DNA of 64,000 bases from Amycolatopsis sp. NBC_01480 (GCF_036227205.1 NZ_CP109442.1:9114001-9178000); one strand, 5' to 3'; shown: positions 53,241 to 62,933, numbered from the stretch's first letter. Notes: generated by a model not told the origin, from the letters alone. Translations and numbers: made by a program.

Positions 53241-53666
53241 TTACTTCTTCCCGTGCTCCAGCGGGGGCGCCACCTGGGCGCCCGACTTCTCGGTCTCCTC
53301 CGCGGAGATGGACTCCTGGGCCGGGGCCTCCGAAGAGGTCGACGCGACGCCGCCGACGGTGTCGGTCTCGGTCTCCTCGACGGAGTCCTCTTCGGTCTCG
53401 ACGGTCGGCTCGACCTTCTCGCGGACGGCCTGACGCAGCCAGGTGGTGATGACGCCCGGCGCGATCTCGATGTCGATCGTGGTGTCGCCCGACGCGTCGG
53501 CCACGAAGCCGTAGAGGCCCGACGTGGTCATCACGCGGTCGCCGGGGGCCAGGCCTTCCTGCAGGTCCTTCTGGGCCGCCTGCTGCTTCTTCTGCTTGCG
53601 GGTACCCATGATGAGCGGCACGGCCACCACGAGCAGCAGCAGCAACGGCAGCAGTAACTGGTTCAT
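53241..53666 (-). CDS. yajC: Sec translocon accessory protein YajC
   Basis: A 141-residue protein with one membrane segment right after the start (MNQLLLPLLLLLVVAVPLIM) and the YajC motif RKQKKQQAAQKDLQEGLAPGDRVMTTSGLYGFV. The C-terminal half is an acidic, Thr/Glu-rich tail. It associates with SecDF. ATG at 53666 gives the expected N-terminus. It lies between ruvB and secD as in related genomes. Confidence 0.92.
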   Translation of the reverse strand: MNQLLLPLLLLLVVAVPLIMGTRKQKKQQAAQKDLQEGLAPGDRVMTTSGLYGFVADASGDTTIDIEIAPGVITTWLRQAVREKVEPTVETEEDSVEETETDTVGGVASTSSEAPAQESISAEETEKSGAQVAPPLEHGKK

Positions 53667-53809
53667 GACTCTCCATTCGACGGACGCCGCTGGGTTGCCG
53701 TTACGTCCGGTTTTAGCGGATGTGCTGTCTTCGAGTGTGCCAGGTGCCAGCGGAAACTCCAGCACCCACCGCCTGTTAACCCTCCGGCCGCCGGCCCCGG
53801 AGGGCTCCG

Positions 53810-54883
53810 TCAGCCCTGGTCGAACAGGGTGGGACCGCCCCGGTCGGGCCGTCCGGAATCGGGCGGGGGAACCAGGCCGAGATGCTCCCACGCGCCCGCG
53901 GTCGCGACCCGGCCCCGCGGAGTCCGGGCGAGCATACCCGCGCGGACCAGGTAGGGCTCGCACACCTCTTCCACGGTGCCCGGCTCCTCCCCCACGGCCA
54001 CCGCGAGCGTCGAGACGCCGACCGGGCCGCCGCCGAACGAGCGGACCAGCGCGTTCAGCACGGCCCGGTCCAGCCGGTCCAGGCCCAGCTCGTCGACGTC
54101 GTAGACCTCGAGCGCGGCGCGCGCGACCTCGCGGTTCACGTTGCCGTCGGCGCGCACTTCGGCGTAGTCGCGGACCCGCCGGAGCAGGCGGTTCGCGATC
54201 CGGGGTGTGCCACGCGAGCGGCGGGCGATCTCGGCGCCGCCGTCACGGTCGATCGGGATGTCGAGGATCGTCGCGGCGCGCCGGACGACCAGCTCCAGCT
54301 CGGCGTCGGTGTAGAACTCCATCTGGCCGGTGAAGCCGAACCGGTCGCGCAGCGGGCCGGTCAGCGAGCCGGACCGGGTGGTGGCGCCGACCAGGGTGAA
54401 CGGCGCGATCTCCAGCGGGATGCTGGTGGCGCCCGGACCCTTGCCGACCACCACGTCGACCCGGAAGTCCTCCATCGCCAGGTACAGCATCTCCTCGGCG
54501 GGCCGGGCGATGCGGTGGATCTCGTCGATGAACAGCACGTCGCCGGCGGCGAGGTTGGACAGCATCGCGGCCAGGTCGCCGGCCCGCTCCAGCGCGGGCC
54601 CGGAGGTGATCCGGATGGCCGCGCCCAGCTCCGCGGCGACGATCATCGCCATGCTCGTCTTGCCGAGGCCCGGCGGGCCGGACAGCAGTACGTGGTCGGG
54701 CGGGACGCCGCGCCGCCGCGCGCTCTCCAGCACCAGTTCCAGCTGCTCGCGCACGCGGGGCTGGCCCACGAACTCGTCGAGCTTGCGGGGCCGCAGCGTC
54801 GTCTCGACATCGCCCTCGCCGCTCTGCGGCAGGGCCGAGAGCGTTTCGTCGTCCGCTTCGAACTCGGTCACTTCGTGGTCCAT
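53810..54883 (-). CDS. ruvB: Holliday junction branch migration ATPase RuvB
   Basis: A 357-residue AAA+ motor that drives branch migration with RuvA. Walker A is GPPGLGKTS, Walker B is [23 protein letters not shown] is the sensor region, and [16 protein letters not shown] the arginine-rich C-terminal part. It is preceded by ruvA with a 3-bp gap. The N-terminal [19 protein letters not shown] is typical. Confidence 0.95.
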   Translation of the reverse strand: MDHEVTEFEADDETLSALPQSGEGDVETTLRPRKLDEFVGQPRVREQLELVLESARRRGVPPDHVLLSGPPGLGKTSMAMIVAAELGAAIRITSGPALERAGDLAAMLSNLAAGDVLFIDEIHRIARPAEEMLYLAMEDFRVDVVVGKGPGATSIPLEIAPFTLVGATTRSGSLTGPLRDRFGFTGQMEFYTDAELELVVRRAATILDIPIDRDGGAEIARRSRGTPRIANRLLRRVRDYAEVRADGNVNREVARAALEVYDVDELGLDRLDRAVLNALVRSFGGGPVGVSTLAVAVGEEPGTVEEVCEPYLVRAGMLARTPRGRVATAGAWEHLGLVPPPDSGRPDRGGPTLFDQG

Positions 54884-54886
54884 CGG

Positions 54887-55483
54887 CTACTGCTTGCGGC
54901 CGAGGGTGGCGAGCGCCGCGCGCAGGACCGTGGCCGTGGTGTGCCCGTCGCCTTCGGCCAGGACCCGGTCGACGGCCTGTTCGGCTTGTTTCGCCGGGAA
55001 ACCCAGTCCTGCCAGCGCTTCCACCACTTCGACGCGCAGCGCGCCGGGCGCGGACACCACCGGCGCCTCGCCCGTCCCGCCGAGCGCGGTGACCTTGTCG
55101 CGCAGCTCCAGGCTGAGCCGTTCGGCGCCCTTGCGGCCGATGCCGGGCACCTGCGTCAGCACGGTGATGTTGCCTTCGACGAGCGCGGCGCGCAGCTTGT
55201 CCGGCTCCAGCACGGCGAGGGTGGCCAGAGCGAGGCGCGGGCCGATCCCGGACACCGTCTGCAGCAGGCCGAACAGCTCGCGCGCGTCCACGTCGGCGAA
55301 CCCGAACAGCGTCAGCGAGTCCTCGCGGACGATCAGCGCGGTGTGCAGCCGCACCTTCTCCCCGCGCCGCAGCGTCGAGAGCGTCGCGGGGGTGGCCTGC
55401 ACGGCGAAGCCGACGCCGCCGACCTCGACCACCACGTGGTCCAGGCCGACCGACAGCACTTCGCCGTGTACCGAGGAGATCAT
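54887..55483 (-). CDS. ruvA: Holliday junction DNA helicase subunit RuvA
   Basis: A 198-residue protein that binds four-way junctions and loads Ruv[22 protein letters not shown] forms the start of the OB domain in outline; [21 protein letters not shown] and [17 protein letters not shown] are the two helix-hairpin-helix motifs, and domain III ends the protein. Its ATG at 55483 overlaps the ruvC stop codon by 4 bp, so translation is coupled. Confidence 0.95.
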   Translation of the reverse strand: MISSVHGEVLSVGLDHVVVEVGGVGFAVQATPATLSTLRRGEKVRLHTALIVREDSLTLFGFADVDARELFGLLQTVSGIGPRLALATLAVLEPDKLRAALVEGNITVLTQVPGIGRKGAERLSLELRDKVTALGGTGEAPVVSAPGALRVEVVEALAGLGFPAKQAEQAVDRVLAEGDGHTTATVLRAALATLGRKQ

Positions 55484-56172
55484 CGCGGGGCTCCTGTGTT
55501 GTCCTGCTTGGTCTTTTCTTTCCCGGGCACGGGTTTCGGCACGGCTTGTTTGGGCGCCGCTTGTTTGGGCGCCGTCCGGGCGCGCCGGGCGGCCGGGGCG
55601 GAGGCGCCGCCGGCCTGTTTCGCCGCGGCGGCGAGCCGCGCCTTGTGCGTGCGGGCCAGCTCGGCCGCGCGGGCCTCGGCCTCGGCGAGGCGGACCCGCA
55701 TCGGCTCGCGCCAGAGGTGGCAGATGGCCAGTGCCAGCGCGTCGGCGGCGTCGGCCGGGTGCGGTTTCACCTCGAGGTTGAGCAGGCGCATCACCATACC
55801 GGTGACCTGCGCCTTGTCCGCGCGGCCGGACCCGGTGACCGCGGCCTTGACCTCGCTGGGCGTGTGGAACACGACCGGCAGACCGCGGCGCGCCGCGGCC
55901 AGCGCGACCACCCCGCCCGCCTGCGCCGTGCCCATCGCGGTGCGGACGTTGTGCTGGGCGAACACGCGCTCCACGGCGACGGCCTCGGGCCGGTACCGGT
56001 CCAGCCAGGTCTCGACCTCGTCGGCGATGCCGAGCAGCCGGTGCGCGAGGTCGGCGTCCGGCGGCGTGCGCACCACCCCGACGGCGACCGCGCGAACGGT
56101 GCGGCCCTGGCCGCCGTCGACCACGCCGAGTCCGCACCTGGTCAGACCGGGGTCGACCCCGAGCACCCGCAC
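55480..56172 (-). CDS. ruvC: Holliday junction resolvase RuvC
   Basis: A 230-residue endonuclease that cuts Holliday junctions. [19 protein letters not shown] holds the first catalytic Asp, [20 protein letters not shown] the Glu, and [15 protein letters not shown] the final Asp pair. From about residue 165 it has a C-terminal extension rich in Ala, Lys and Pro ([17 protein letters not shown]), longer than in many RuvC proteins. GTG at 56172 is preceded by GAAGGAGA at good spacing, which decides the start over the ATG at 56199. Confidence 0.93.
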   Translation of the reverse strand: MRVLGVDPGLTRCGLGVVDGGQGRTVRAVAVGVVRTPPDADLAHRLLGIADEVETWLDRYRPEAVAVERVFAQHNVRTAMGTAQAGGVVALAAARRGLPVVFHTPSEVKAAVTGSGRADKAQVTGMVMRLLNLEVKPHPADAADALALAICHLWREPMRVRLAEAEARAAELARTHKARLAAAAKQAGGASAPAARRARTAPKQAAPKQAVPKPVPGKEKTKQDNTGAPR

Positions 56173-56247
56173 ACGCTCTCCTTCACCGGACGCGAACATT
56201 CGTTCGAGGTGCAGGCTACTGGGCGAGCTTGCGGCACGATGGGAGCC

Positions 56248-56697
56248 ATGCCGGAGCCGGAGGAATTCATCAGCCACCTGGGTCTCGAGCCGCTGCCGGT
56301 GGAAGGCGGCCGGTTCGCCGAGAGCTGGCGCTCGGCCGAGGGCTCGGCGATCTACTACCTGCTGGTGGCGCCGGAGCACTCCGCGCCGCACCGGCTGGAC
56401 CGCGCCGAGGTGTTCGTGCACCACGCGGGGGCGCCGGCGCGGATGCTGCTGCTGCACCCGGACGGCTCGGTGACCCGGCCGGTGCTCGGCACCGACGTCG
56501 CTCAAGGCCAGCGGCCGCAGGTGGTGGTGCCCGCGGGCACCTGGCAGGCCACCGTCACGCTCGGTTCCTGGAGCCTGCTCGGCACGGTCGTGGTGCCGCC
56601 CTACACCGACGACTGCGTGGAGTTCGCGGACGCGGCCACGCTCGCCGCCCAGTTCCCGGCCGCCGCCGAGGACCTGCGCGCCCTGCCCCGCCCGTAA
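56248..56697 (+). CDS. Cupin (DUF985) domain protein
   Basis: A 149-residue single-domain cupin. [18 protein letters not shown] and [23 protein letters not shown] mark the DUF985 family, and [12 protein letters not shown] the second cupin motif. A metal site is likely, with His in PHRL and further ligands unclear. The role of the family is unknown. It is divergent from ruvC and sits directly before the split palindrome and the IS110 element. Confidence 0.82.
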   Translation: MPEPEEFISHLGLEPLPVEGGRFAESWRSAEGSAIYYLLVAPEHSAPHRLDRAEVFVHHAGAPARMLLLHPDGSVTRPVLGTDVAQGQRPQVVVPAGTWQATVTLGSWSLLGTVVVPPYTDDCVEFADAATLAAQFPAAAEDLRALPRP

Positions 56698-56700
56698 AAG

Positions 56701-56724
56701 CTCGTGAGTGTTCATGACGGTTCT
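56701..56724. repeat. 46-bp dispersed palindrome, copy 4, left half
   Basis: The left 24 nt of the palindrome (CTCGTGAGTG...GACGGTTCT), 3 bp after the cupin stop codon. The right 22 nt lie at 58306-58327. Together they rebuild a complete 46-bp copy, so the insertion sequence between them broke it at its centre. Confidence 0.93.
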
Positions 56725-56804
56725 GACCCGAAAATGATGGTGACCGGGCGTGCGACAGCGCCCGGCGGAGCCGGGTGGGTTGTGGGGTGTGCTGGCCGGT
56801 GTGG

Positions 56805-58073
56805 TCAGGCGACGGGTTCGAGGGTGACGTGGTAGCCGAGTGCTTGGAGCTGGCGGATGTGGCCGGCTTTCTGGCGTTCGGTGCCGCGTTGCCGCTGGTA
56901 GAACTCCGCCCCGAGGTCCCGGTAGCGGGCCTCGGAGTCGGACAGCAGATGCCAGACGATCACCAGGATGGATCGCCCGACCGCGACGATCGCACGGTTG
57001 GTACCCCGCCGTCTCGCGATGCGCCGGTAACGTTCTCCGAGGAAGGTGTCCGTTCTGCCGACGACGACAGCGATCTCCCCGAGTACCGAGGCGAGGTAGC
57101 GGTTGCCGTGCCCGGTCGCGGAGCGGCCCTTGCGCCGACCCGCGGATTCCGACACTCCCGGCGCGAACTTCGCCCAGGAGCTCAGGTGCGCGGGGGTGGG
57201 GAACCGGGACATGTCCACACCGATCTCGGCGATGATCACCGAGGCCGCGGTGACACCCACGCCGATGATCTCATCGAGCCGGGCCACCGCCACCGCGAAA
57301 GGGGCCAGCGCCTGCTCGACCTCGGTCTCCACCGCCGTGAGGTCGGCGTCGATGCCGTCGATCCGGCGCAGCATCGTCGCCAGCAGGAACGCGTGGTGAT
57401 CGGTGAACCGGCCGGTCAGCGCTTCCTCCAGGACCGGGATCTTGCGGCGCATTCCCGCCTTCGCCAGCTGCGCCAACTGCTGCGCGTTGCGTTGCCCGTC
57501 AATCAGCTGCGCCATCATCGCCCGCCCGGACACCCCGAAAATATCCGACGCGACCACCGAGAGTTTGATGCAGGCGTCTTCGAGCAGCTTCTCCACCCGG
57601 TTCTTCTCACTCGTGCGGGCCCGGACCAGATCACAGCGATAGCGGGTCAGGTCCCGCAACCGCCGAACTTCGGGCGGAGGCACGAAACTCGGGCGCAGCA
57701 TCTGCCGCTCGGCGACCTTGCACAACCACACCGCGTCCAGCCGGTCGGTCTTGGGCCGCCCCGGCAGATGCTTCACATCACGGGCGTTGACCAGCCACAC
57801 CTGCCGCCCCGGCCGCTCCAGCAGATAAAACACCGGCTTCCAGTAATCCGAGGTCGCCTCCATCACCACGCGGGTGACACCCAGCTCCGCGAGCCGGTCC
57901 GAGAGCAGCAGCAACGACCGCGTCATCGTCGAATACGGCCGCACCTCCTGCAACCGCCGACCCGGATGAACCCGATCAGGCACCCGCACACAACACATCA
58001 CCTCGGCCTTGCCCACATCAATCGCCGCGACCCGCTCGATGATCTCCTCATGATCCTGCGCCTCGGCCAGCAT
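56805..58073 (-). CDS. IS110 family RNA-guided transposase/recombinase
   Basis: A 422-residue protein with the RuvC-like DEDD domain and Tnp_20 domain of IS110 recombinases. The four acidic residues are Asp19 (AAIDVGKAE), Glu72 ([10 protein letters not shown]), Asp110 and Asp113 ([10 protein letters not shown]). A coiled-coil stretch follows, then the C-terminal domain with [35 protein letters not shown] (Ser308 or Ser310 is the probable catalytic serine) and [11 protein letters not shown]. All key residues are present and the frame is open, so the element may be active. ATG at 58073 is the start; the open frame further upstream overlaps the likely RNA-coding end. Confidence 0.93.
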   Translation of the reverse strand: MLAEAQDHEEIIERVAAIDVGKAEVMCCVRVPDRVHPGRRLQEVRPYSTMTRSLLLLSDRLAELGVTRVVMEATSDYWKPVFYLLERPGRQVWLVNARDVKHLPGRPKTDRLDAVWLCKVAERQMLRPSFVPPPEVRRLRDLTRYRCDLVRARTSEKNRVEKLLEDACIKLSVVASDIFGVSGRAMMAQLIDGQRNAQQLAQLAKAGMRRKIPVLEEALTGRFTDHHAFLLATMLRRIDGIDADLTAVETEVEQALAPFAVAVARLDEIIGVGVTAASVIIAEIGVDMSRFPTPAHLSSWAKFAPGVSESAGRRKGRSATGHGNRYLASVLGEIAVVVGRTDTFLGERYRRIARRRGTNRAIVAVGRSILVIVWHLLSDSEARYRDLGAEFYQRQRGTERQKAGHIRQLQALGYHVTLEPVA

Positions 58074-58079
58074 CACACC

Positions 58080-58303
58080 CACCTCCCAGCAGCGTCCCCG
58101 GGACAACCAACGGCTGCCCGGGGAACCACCAGGGAAACACAGAATCTGATCCGCGTGCTCGAAGCAACAGTCAAAGGCCCACCACGCAGTTCCCAGCGCC
58201 CGACTAACCGACGGCCTCCACCACAACCAAAGAACCACGACGTCAACAGGCAGCCAACCACAATTTTCAGCCCACAAAGGCACGCCCGCAAGGGCGACCC
58301 CAA
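58080..58303 (-). ncRNA. Predicted bridge RNA region of the IS110 element
   Basis: The non-coding 5' end upstream of the transposase. Next to the element's edge is a hairpin CGCCC-GCAA-GGGCG (58283-58296), fitting the 5' stem-loop known in bridge RNAs. Read on the - strand, the region contains GGTTCT (complement of 58231-58236) and CGGTTAG (complement of 58204-58210). These match the two halves of the target centre GGTT-CT-AACCG, each ending in the core dinucleotide, as target guides should. That IS110 elements encode such RNAs is established; this assignment is inferred from sequence and the short matches could be chance. Confidence 0.5.
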
Positions 58304-58305
58304 CT

Positions 58306-58327
58306 AACCGGCATGAACACTCACGAG
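58306..58327. repeat. 46-bp dispersed palindrome, copy 4, right half
   Basis: The right 22 nt (AACCGGCATGAACACTCACG and AG) of the palindrome begun at 56701. It ends 11 bp from the stop codon of the gene at 58339. Confidence 0.93.
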
Positions 58328-58338
58328 GAGTGTCGGGC

Positions 58339-58875
58339 TCAGGGGCCGTCGACGCCCGGGGTCCAGCTCTCCGGGAGGCCGGACTCGGTCAGCACCGGCT
58401 GCCATTCGCCGAAGCCCTCGGGCGCGTCGGCGTGCCACGGGAACTGCCCGTCCGGCGTGGCGACGAGGATCTGCAGCGCCGGGAAGTCGCCGTCCGGGTA
58501 GACCAGGAACGCGGAGCCGAAGTACTCGAGGTAGTGCCCCTTGGCCACGCGCTCGAACACGACCTGGCCGCCCTCGAAGAAGTCGTCGTAGCGCTTGCCG
58601 ACCTCGAAGATCTCGCCGTTGGCCGCGCGGTCGACGTACGCGTCGAGCAGCGTCGGGCCCATGTCGCCGGGCAGGCCGACGACCACGGCCTCGGGCACGC
58701 TGTGCAGCGCCCAGGCGCAGGCGGTGAAGCTGTAGCCGGCCCCGTTGTCGTCGTCCGGAACCGCGATGACGGCGTTGCCCCGTTCCTTCGCCTGGGCTTC
58801 GATCCATTCGATCAGGCGCTGTTCTTCGGAAACGGGGGCTGGGGAGGCGGGGGCTCGGGGCGTCACGGCGCACAT
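58339..58875 (-). CDS. DUF4262 domain-containing protein
   Basis: A 178-residue protein of the DUF4262 family, cytoplasmic and of unknown function. IAVPDDDNGAGYSFTACAWAL, VVGLPGDMGPTLLDAYVDRA and KGHYLEYFGSAFLVYP are conserved parts. It may bind a small molecule. ATG at 58875 (MCAVTPRAP) was preferred over 58932. It lies between yebC and the split palindrome. Confidence 0.78.
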   Translation of the reverse strand: MCAVTPRAPASPAPVSEEQRLIEWIEAQAKERGNAVIAVPDDDNGAGYSFTACAWALHSVPEAVVVGLPGDMGPTLLDAYVDRAANGEIFEVGKRYDDFFEGGQVVFERVAKGHYLEYFGSAFLVYPDGDFPALQILVATPDGQFPWHADAPEGFGEWQPVLTESGLPESWTPGVDGP

Positions 58876-58989
58876 TGTGCCGTACCCGCGCGGCTGAGCC
58901 CAGGCCCGACGCGCGCGAATTTTCCCGGGCACACCAAGGGATCCGGCTACTCACGAGTTCGATCGCGGCGGAATCCCTGCCCCGGCGCG

Positions 58990-59030
58990 AAAAAACCGCA
59001 CGGCCCGTTTTCCGGCCCGCGCGGTTTTTT
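58990..59030. terminator. Intrinsic terminator, probably for yebC
   Basis: A GC-rich stem of about 12 bp with a 4-5-nt loop, flanked by AAAAAA on one side and TTTTTT on the other, so it can work in both directions. It lies 22 bp beyond the yebC stop codon. Confidence 0.85.
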
Positions 59031-59051
59031 CGTTCGGAAAGACTGAAGACT

Positions 59052-59807
59052 TCAGTCGATCTCGGCCATGACCTCATCGGGCACGTCGAAGTTCGCGTAG
59101 ACGTTCTGCACGTCGTCGCAATCCTCGAGCGCGTCGATCAGCCGGAAGACCTTCTTCGCGCCCTCGGCGTCCAGCTCCACGGTCATCGACGGGAGGAAGG
59201 TCAGCTCCGCGGACTCGTACTCGAACCCGGCCTCCTGCAGCGCCTTGCGCACCGGGACCAGGTCACCGCCCTCGGAGACGATCTCGAAGTTCTCGTCGAG
59301 GTCGTTGACCTCCTCGGCGCCGGCGTCGAGGACCGCCATCAGGACGTCGTCCTCGGTGGTGCCGCTCTTGGGCATGATCACCACGCCCTTGCGGTCGAAC
59401 AGGTACGCCACCGAGCCCGGGTCGGCCAGCGACCCGTTGTTCCGGGTGAGCGCGGTCCGGACCTCCATCGCGGCGCGGTTCTTGTTGTCGGTCAGGCACT
59501 CGATCAGCACCGCCACGCCGTTGGGGCCGTAACCCTCGTACGTGATGTTCTGCCAGTCGGCGCCGCCCGCCTCCTCACCGCCGCCGCGCTTGCGCGCGCG
59601 CTCGATGTTGTCCTGCGGGACCGAGTTCTTCTTCGCCTTCTGGATGGCGTCGTAGAGCGTGGGGTTGCCCTCGGGATCACCACCGCCGGTGCCGGTCCGC
59701 GCGGCCACCTCGATGTTCTTGATCAACCGGGCGAAGAGCTTGCCACGCTTCGCGTCGATGTTGGCCTTCTTGTGCTTCGTCGTCGCCCACTTGGAGTGGC
59801 CGCTCAT
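59052..59807 (-). CDS. yebC: YebC/PmpR family protein
   Basis: A 251-residue conserved cytoplasmic protein. [21 protein letters not shown] and [16 protein letters not shown] at the N-terminus and [19 protein letters not shown] in the middle are diagnostic. YebC-family proteins have been described both as DNA-binding regulators and as factors that help ribosomes through proline-rich stretches. The position between pdxT and ruvC is conserved in actinobacteria. Confidence 0.95.
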   Translation of the reverse strand: MSGHSKWATTKHKKANIDAKRGKLFARLIKNIEVAARTGTGGGDPEGNPTLYDAIQKAKKNSVPQDNIERARKRGGGEEAGGADWQNITYEGYGPNGVAVLIECLTDNKNRAAMEVRTALTRNNGSLADPGSVAYLFDRKGVVIMPKSGTTEDDVLMAVLDAGAEEVNDLDENFEIVSEGGDLVPVRKALQEAGFEYESAELTFLPSMTVELDAEGAKKVFRLIDALEDCDDVQNVYANFDVPDEVMAEID

Positions 59808-59866
59808 CTCTCCTCCATCTGTTCCGCGTCCGCCCGGTCCTCACGCCCCGGACGCCGCCATTGCGC

Positions 59867-60511
59867 TCAGGCTTCCCGCACGAGCTCGACGAACAACCGG
59901 TGCACGCGCTCGTCCCCGGTGATCTCCGGGTGGAACGCGGTGGCCAGCACCGCCCCCTGCCGGACGGCGACGATCCTAGCCGCCGGCTCGCCGCCCACCG
60001 GGTCCTCGGGCACCAGCCCGGCCGGCACGGTGGCCAGCACCTCGACCCCCGCACCCGCCTTCTCGACCCAGGGGGCGCGGATGAACACCGCGTGCACCGG
60101 CCCGCCCGGCACGCCGGCGAAGTCCAGGTCCACCTCGAACGAGTCGACCTGCCGGCCGAACGCGTTGCGCCGGACCACCACGTCGAGCCCGCCGAGCTGC
60201 TGCTGGTCCGGGCGCCCGTCGAGCGCCTGCCGGGCCAGCAGGATCATCCCGGCGCACGAGCCGAACGCGGGCATCCCGTCCGCGATCCGCGCGCGCAGCG
60301 GCTCCAGCAGCTCGAAGCTCTCCAGCAGCCGCGACATCGTGGTGGACTCGCCGCCGGGCAGCACCAGTCCGTCCACTTCGGACAGCTCGGCGGCGCGGCG
60401 GACCGGGACGGCCCGCGCGCCGGCGCGCTCCAGCATCGCGACGTGCTCGCGCACGGCACCCTGCAGGGCGAGCACGCCGACCACCGGCCGCGCTCCCGAA
60501 GCTGTCGCCAC
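59867..60511 (-). CDS. pdxT: Pyridoxal 5'-phosphate synthase glutaminase subunit
   Basis: A 214-residue class I glutamine amidotransferase that feeds ammonia to PdxS for vitamin B6 synthesis. [40 protein letters not shown] (nucleophile Cys) and AFHPEITGD (catalytic His and Glu) are all present. GTG at 60511 fits the family start. pdxS is encoded divergently with a 457-bp gap, an unusual arrangement since the two often form one operon. Confidence 0.94.
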   Translation of the reverse strand: MATASGARPVVGVLALQGAVREHVAMLERAGARAVPVRRAAELSEVDGLVLPGGESTTMSRLLESFELLEPLRARIADGMPAFGSCAGMILLARQALDGRPDQQQLGGLDVVVRRNAFGRQVDSFEVDLDFAGVPGGPVHAVFIRAPWVEKAGAGVEVLATVPAGLVPEDPVGGEPAARIVAVRQGAVLATAFHPEITGDERVHRLFVELVREA

Positions 60512-60662
60512 CCGACCTCCCGAAAAACGTTCCGCCCAGCTTAGGGGGACGGCTTGCCGGCCGTCCCGCCAGGTCAGAACGCCGGACGGCGGGGCCGCCG
60601 CGCCGTCACCCGCACGAGCGGCGATCAGGACCGCTCGACGGCACCGGACGCGCGCCACCGGC

Positions 60663-60884
60663 GAAGTGGACTGCCGAAATCGCCGCCGAGTGGCCACCCG
60701 CGAGGTGGTCTTCCGGCCGGGCACCATCACCCGGACGGGCCGCCGCAACCGACCTGGCCAGGGCCGTGACTCCAGTTTACGCCGCTGGTGAACCCGCTGT
60801 TCAGCGCCGTTTCCGCCGGGAGTGACCCGGGCCACGAGGATGGATCCCCTGGTCGGGACGGCCGCGGAAGTGGACTGCCGAGAT
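60663..60884. repeat. Direct repeat in the pdxT-pdxS intergenic region
   Basis: GAAGTGGACTGCCGAAAT (60663-60680) and GAAGTGGACTGCCGAGAT (60867-60884) match at 17 of 18 positions, 204 bp apart on the same strand. They may be binding sites for a regulator of B6 synthesis or remains of a duplication. The 60512-60968 gap has no convincing gene. Confidence 0.5.
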
Positions 60885-60968
60885 ACCCGTCCACTGGCCT
60901 GCCTCAGCGGTCCACCTCGGACCTACCCTCGAAGGTGTCCAGCGAGTTCCGCGAGAAAGGCCCCCGAG

Positions 60969-61883
60969 TTGTCCGAGCAGCAGCCCAGCCCCGCACCCCA
61001 GTCCGCCACCGGCACCGCCAAGGTGAAGCGCGGCATGGCGGAGATGCTCAAGGGCGGCGTGATCATGGACGTGGTCACCGCCGAGCAGGCCAAGATCGCC
61101 GAGGACGCCGGCGCGGTCGCGGTGATGGCGCTCGAGCGCGTGCCCGCCGACATCCGCGCGCAGGGCGGCGTCGCGCGGATGAGCGACCCGGACCTGATCG
61201 ACGGCATCATCGAGACCGTCTCGATCCCGGTGATGGCGAAGGCCCGCATCGGCCACTTCGTCGAGGCGCAGGTGCTCCAGTCGCTCGGCGTCGACTACAT
61301 CGACGAGTCCGAGGTGCTCACCCCCGCGGACTACGCGAACCACATCGACAAGTGGGCGTTCACCGTGCCCTTCGTCTGTGGCGCGACCAACCTGGGCGAG
61401 GCACTGCGGCGGATCACCGAGGGCGCGGCGATGATCCGCTCCAAGGGCGAGGCCGGCACCGGCGACGTCTCCAACGCCACCACGCACATGCGCAAGATCC
61501 GCGGCGAGATCCGCAAGCTGGGCTCGCTGCCCGAGGACGAGCTGTTCGTCGCGGCGAAGGAGCTGCAGGCGCCGTACGAGCTGGTCAAGGAGGTCGCGCA
61601 GCAGGGCAAGCTGCCGGTGGTGCTGTTCACCGCCGGCGGCATCGCGACCCCGGCCGACGCGGCCATGATGATGCAGCTCGGCGCCGAGGGCGTGTTCGTC
61701 GGCTCCGGCATCTTCAAGTCCGGCAACCCGGCCCAGCGCGCCGAGGCGATCGTCAAGGCCACCACTTTCTACGACGACCCGGACGTGCTGGCGAAGGTCT
61801 CGCGCGGGCTGGGCGAGGCGATGGTCGGCATCAACGTCGAAGAGCTGGCGGAGCCGCACCGCCTCGCCGAGCGCGGCTGGTAA
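60969..61883 (+). CDS. pdxS: Pyridoxal 5'-phosphate synthase lyase subunit
   Basis: A 304-residue TIM-barrel enzyme that makes pyridoxal 5'-phosphate from ribose 5-phosphate, glyceraldehyde 3-phosphate and ammonia. [48 protein letters not shown] and [14 protein letters not shown] are hallmarks, and the catalytic lysines in VMAKARIG and in [14 protein letters not shown] are present. The best start is the TTG at 60969 (LSEQQPSP), since no ATG or GTG fits the family length. Confidence 0.95.
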   Translation: MSEQQPSPAPQSATGTAKVKRGMAEMLKGGVIMDVVTAEQAKIAEDAGAVAVMALERVPADIRAQGGVARMSDPDLIDGIIETVSIPVMAKARIGHFVEAQVLQSLGVDYIDESEVLTPADYANHIDKWAFTVPFVCGATNLGEALRRITEGAAMIRSKGEAGTGDVSNATTHMRKIRGEIRKLGSLPEDELFVAAKELQAPYELVKEVAQQGKLPVVLFTAGGIATPADAAMMMQLGAEGVFVGSGIFKSGNPAQRAEAIVKATTFYDDPDVLAKVSRGLGEAMVGINVEELAEPHRLAERGW

Positions 61884-61897
61884 AGCCACTTCGATCG

Positions 61898-61931
61898 AGG
61901 GGCCCGGTGGACGTCCGTCCGCCGGGCCCCT
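61898..61931 (+). terminator. Hairpin after pdxS
   Basis: A GC-rich near-perfect stem (arms GGGGCCCGGTGGAC and GTCCGCCGGGCCCC) with a 4-nt loop, 14 bp after the pdxS stop codon. There is no T-run. Confidence 0.75.
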
Positions 61932-62097
61932 CCTGCGCGCGGGGTGGCCCGGACGCGTGGCCGCGGTGACGACCGGCCGGAAAACGGAAAATCGTGCCGG
62001 GGACTGTCGATTCCGGCTAGCGTCGATCGACGCGTAGCCGAAGGCGCCCGCCGGGGGCGGGCGCTGGGCACGCTCCCCGACACCGAGGACACTCACG

Positions 62098-62892
62098 ATG
62101 ACTGAACTGAACGCGGAAACCACCCGGCGCGCGATCGTCGAGCACACCCGGCGGCTGGCGGAGGCGGCCGCCGCGGCCGGGCCCGGCGCCGCGGTGCCCA
62201 CGGCGCCGAAGTGGACCGTCACCGAACTGGTCGCGCACGTCGGCCAGACCCAGCACTGGGTCGCGGAGATCATCGAACGGCGCATCACCGACCCGACCCA
62301 GCTGCCCGCGGAGATGGCCGTGCCACCGGCCGATTCCGGCGAGTGGCCGGAATGGCTGTCGGCGTCCGCGCAGCGGGTCGCGAACGCGTGCTCGGACGAC
62401 GCGCTCGCCGCGCCGGTGTTCAACGCCGCCGGAGACGAACGGTCCGGCGGCCAATTCTGGATGACCAGCATGCTGAACGAGGCCGTTGTCCACGGCTTCG
62501 ACGCGGCCCACGCGGCGAACCGGCCGGCCGAAGTCGAAGCCGACATCGCCGCAGCGCTGATCGGCAACCACCTCGCGATGCTCACCTCGCCCACGTGGAC
62601 GATGCAGCGGCCCGAGTCCGCTCAGGCCATCCGCGGCACCGGGCAGACCCTGTTGTGGCAGGCGACCGACGCCGAGGCGGCCTGGTTCGTCGAGCGGCGG
62701 CCGGAAGGGGCGGCGTGGCAGCCCGGCACCCGGGCGGCCGACGTGACGGTGACCGGCCCGGCCCGATCGCTGCTGCAGGTCCTGACCCGCCGGCTCCCGT
62801 TGTCCGACGGCGAAACCGCCGGCCTCGGCATCGACGGCGACACCGGCCTCGCCCAGCACTGGGTCGACAACACCGCCCACGCCAGCGACTGA
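62098..62892 (+). CDS. Maleylpyruvate isomerase family mycothiol-dependent enzyme
   Basis: A 264-residue cytoplasmic protein of the mycothiol maleylpyruvate isomerase superfamily. The N-terminal DinB-like four-helix domain has VTELVAHVGQTQHWVAEII and NEAVVHGFDAAHA, whose histidines bind metal, and a C-terminal alpha/beta domain follows (ADVTVTGPARSLLQVLTRRL). Members add mycothiol to diverse substrates, and this one's is unknown. It agrees with a mycothiol-using actinomycete. Confidence 0.87.
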   Translation: MTELNAETTRRAIVEHTRRLAEAAAAAGPGAAVPTAPKWTVTELVAHVGQTQHWVAEIIERRITDPTQLPAEMAVPPADSGEWPEWLSASAQRVANACSDDALAAPVFNAAGDERSGGQFWMTSMLNEAVVHGFDAAHAANRPAEVEADIAAALIGNHLAMLTSPTWTMQRPESAQAIRGTGQTLLWQATDAEAAWFVERRPEGAAWQPGTRAADVTVTGPARSLLQVLTRRLPLSDGETAGLGIDGDTGLAQHWVDNTAHASD

Positions 62893-62900
62893 CCGAGAGC

Positions 62901-62929
62901 GCGGCCCCGCCGACGTCCGGCGGGGCCGC
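62901..62929. terminator. Hairpin between convergent genes
   Basis: Arms GCGGCCCCGCC (62901-62911) and GGCGGGGCCGC (62919-62929) form a perfect 11-bp stem between the mycothiol-enzyme gene and the XRE-cupin gene. Confidence 0.75.
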
Positions 62930-62933
62930 TCCG

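Larger units (their letters stand above)
56725..58305 (-). mobile_element. IS110-family insertion sequence
   Basis: A 1581-bp element inserted at the exact middle of a 46-bp palindrome. The dinucleotide CT occurs at both junctions (56723-56724 and 58304-58305), consistent with the short core shared by target and donor in this family. It has no terminal inverted repeats, as usual for IS110. The transposase gene runs right to left. About 230 bp of non-coding sequence lie upstream of it and 80 bp downstream, the IS110-group layout with the bridge RNA at the left end of the element. Confidence 0.9.

Noticed and set aside
58074..58283. Extending the IS110 transposase to the start of its open frame (70 more residues)
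   Set aside because: The extra residues are Trp/Cys-rich and unlike IS110 proteins; family homology begins near Met at 58073, and the upstream DNA fits the non-coding RNA end.
60801..62594. Open frame on the - strand across pdxS
   Set aside because: Antisense to pdxS and the mycothiol enzyme, both with strong motifs; the translated product shows no family features.
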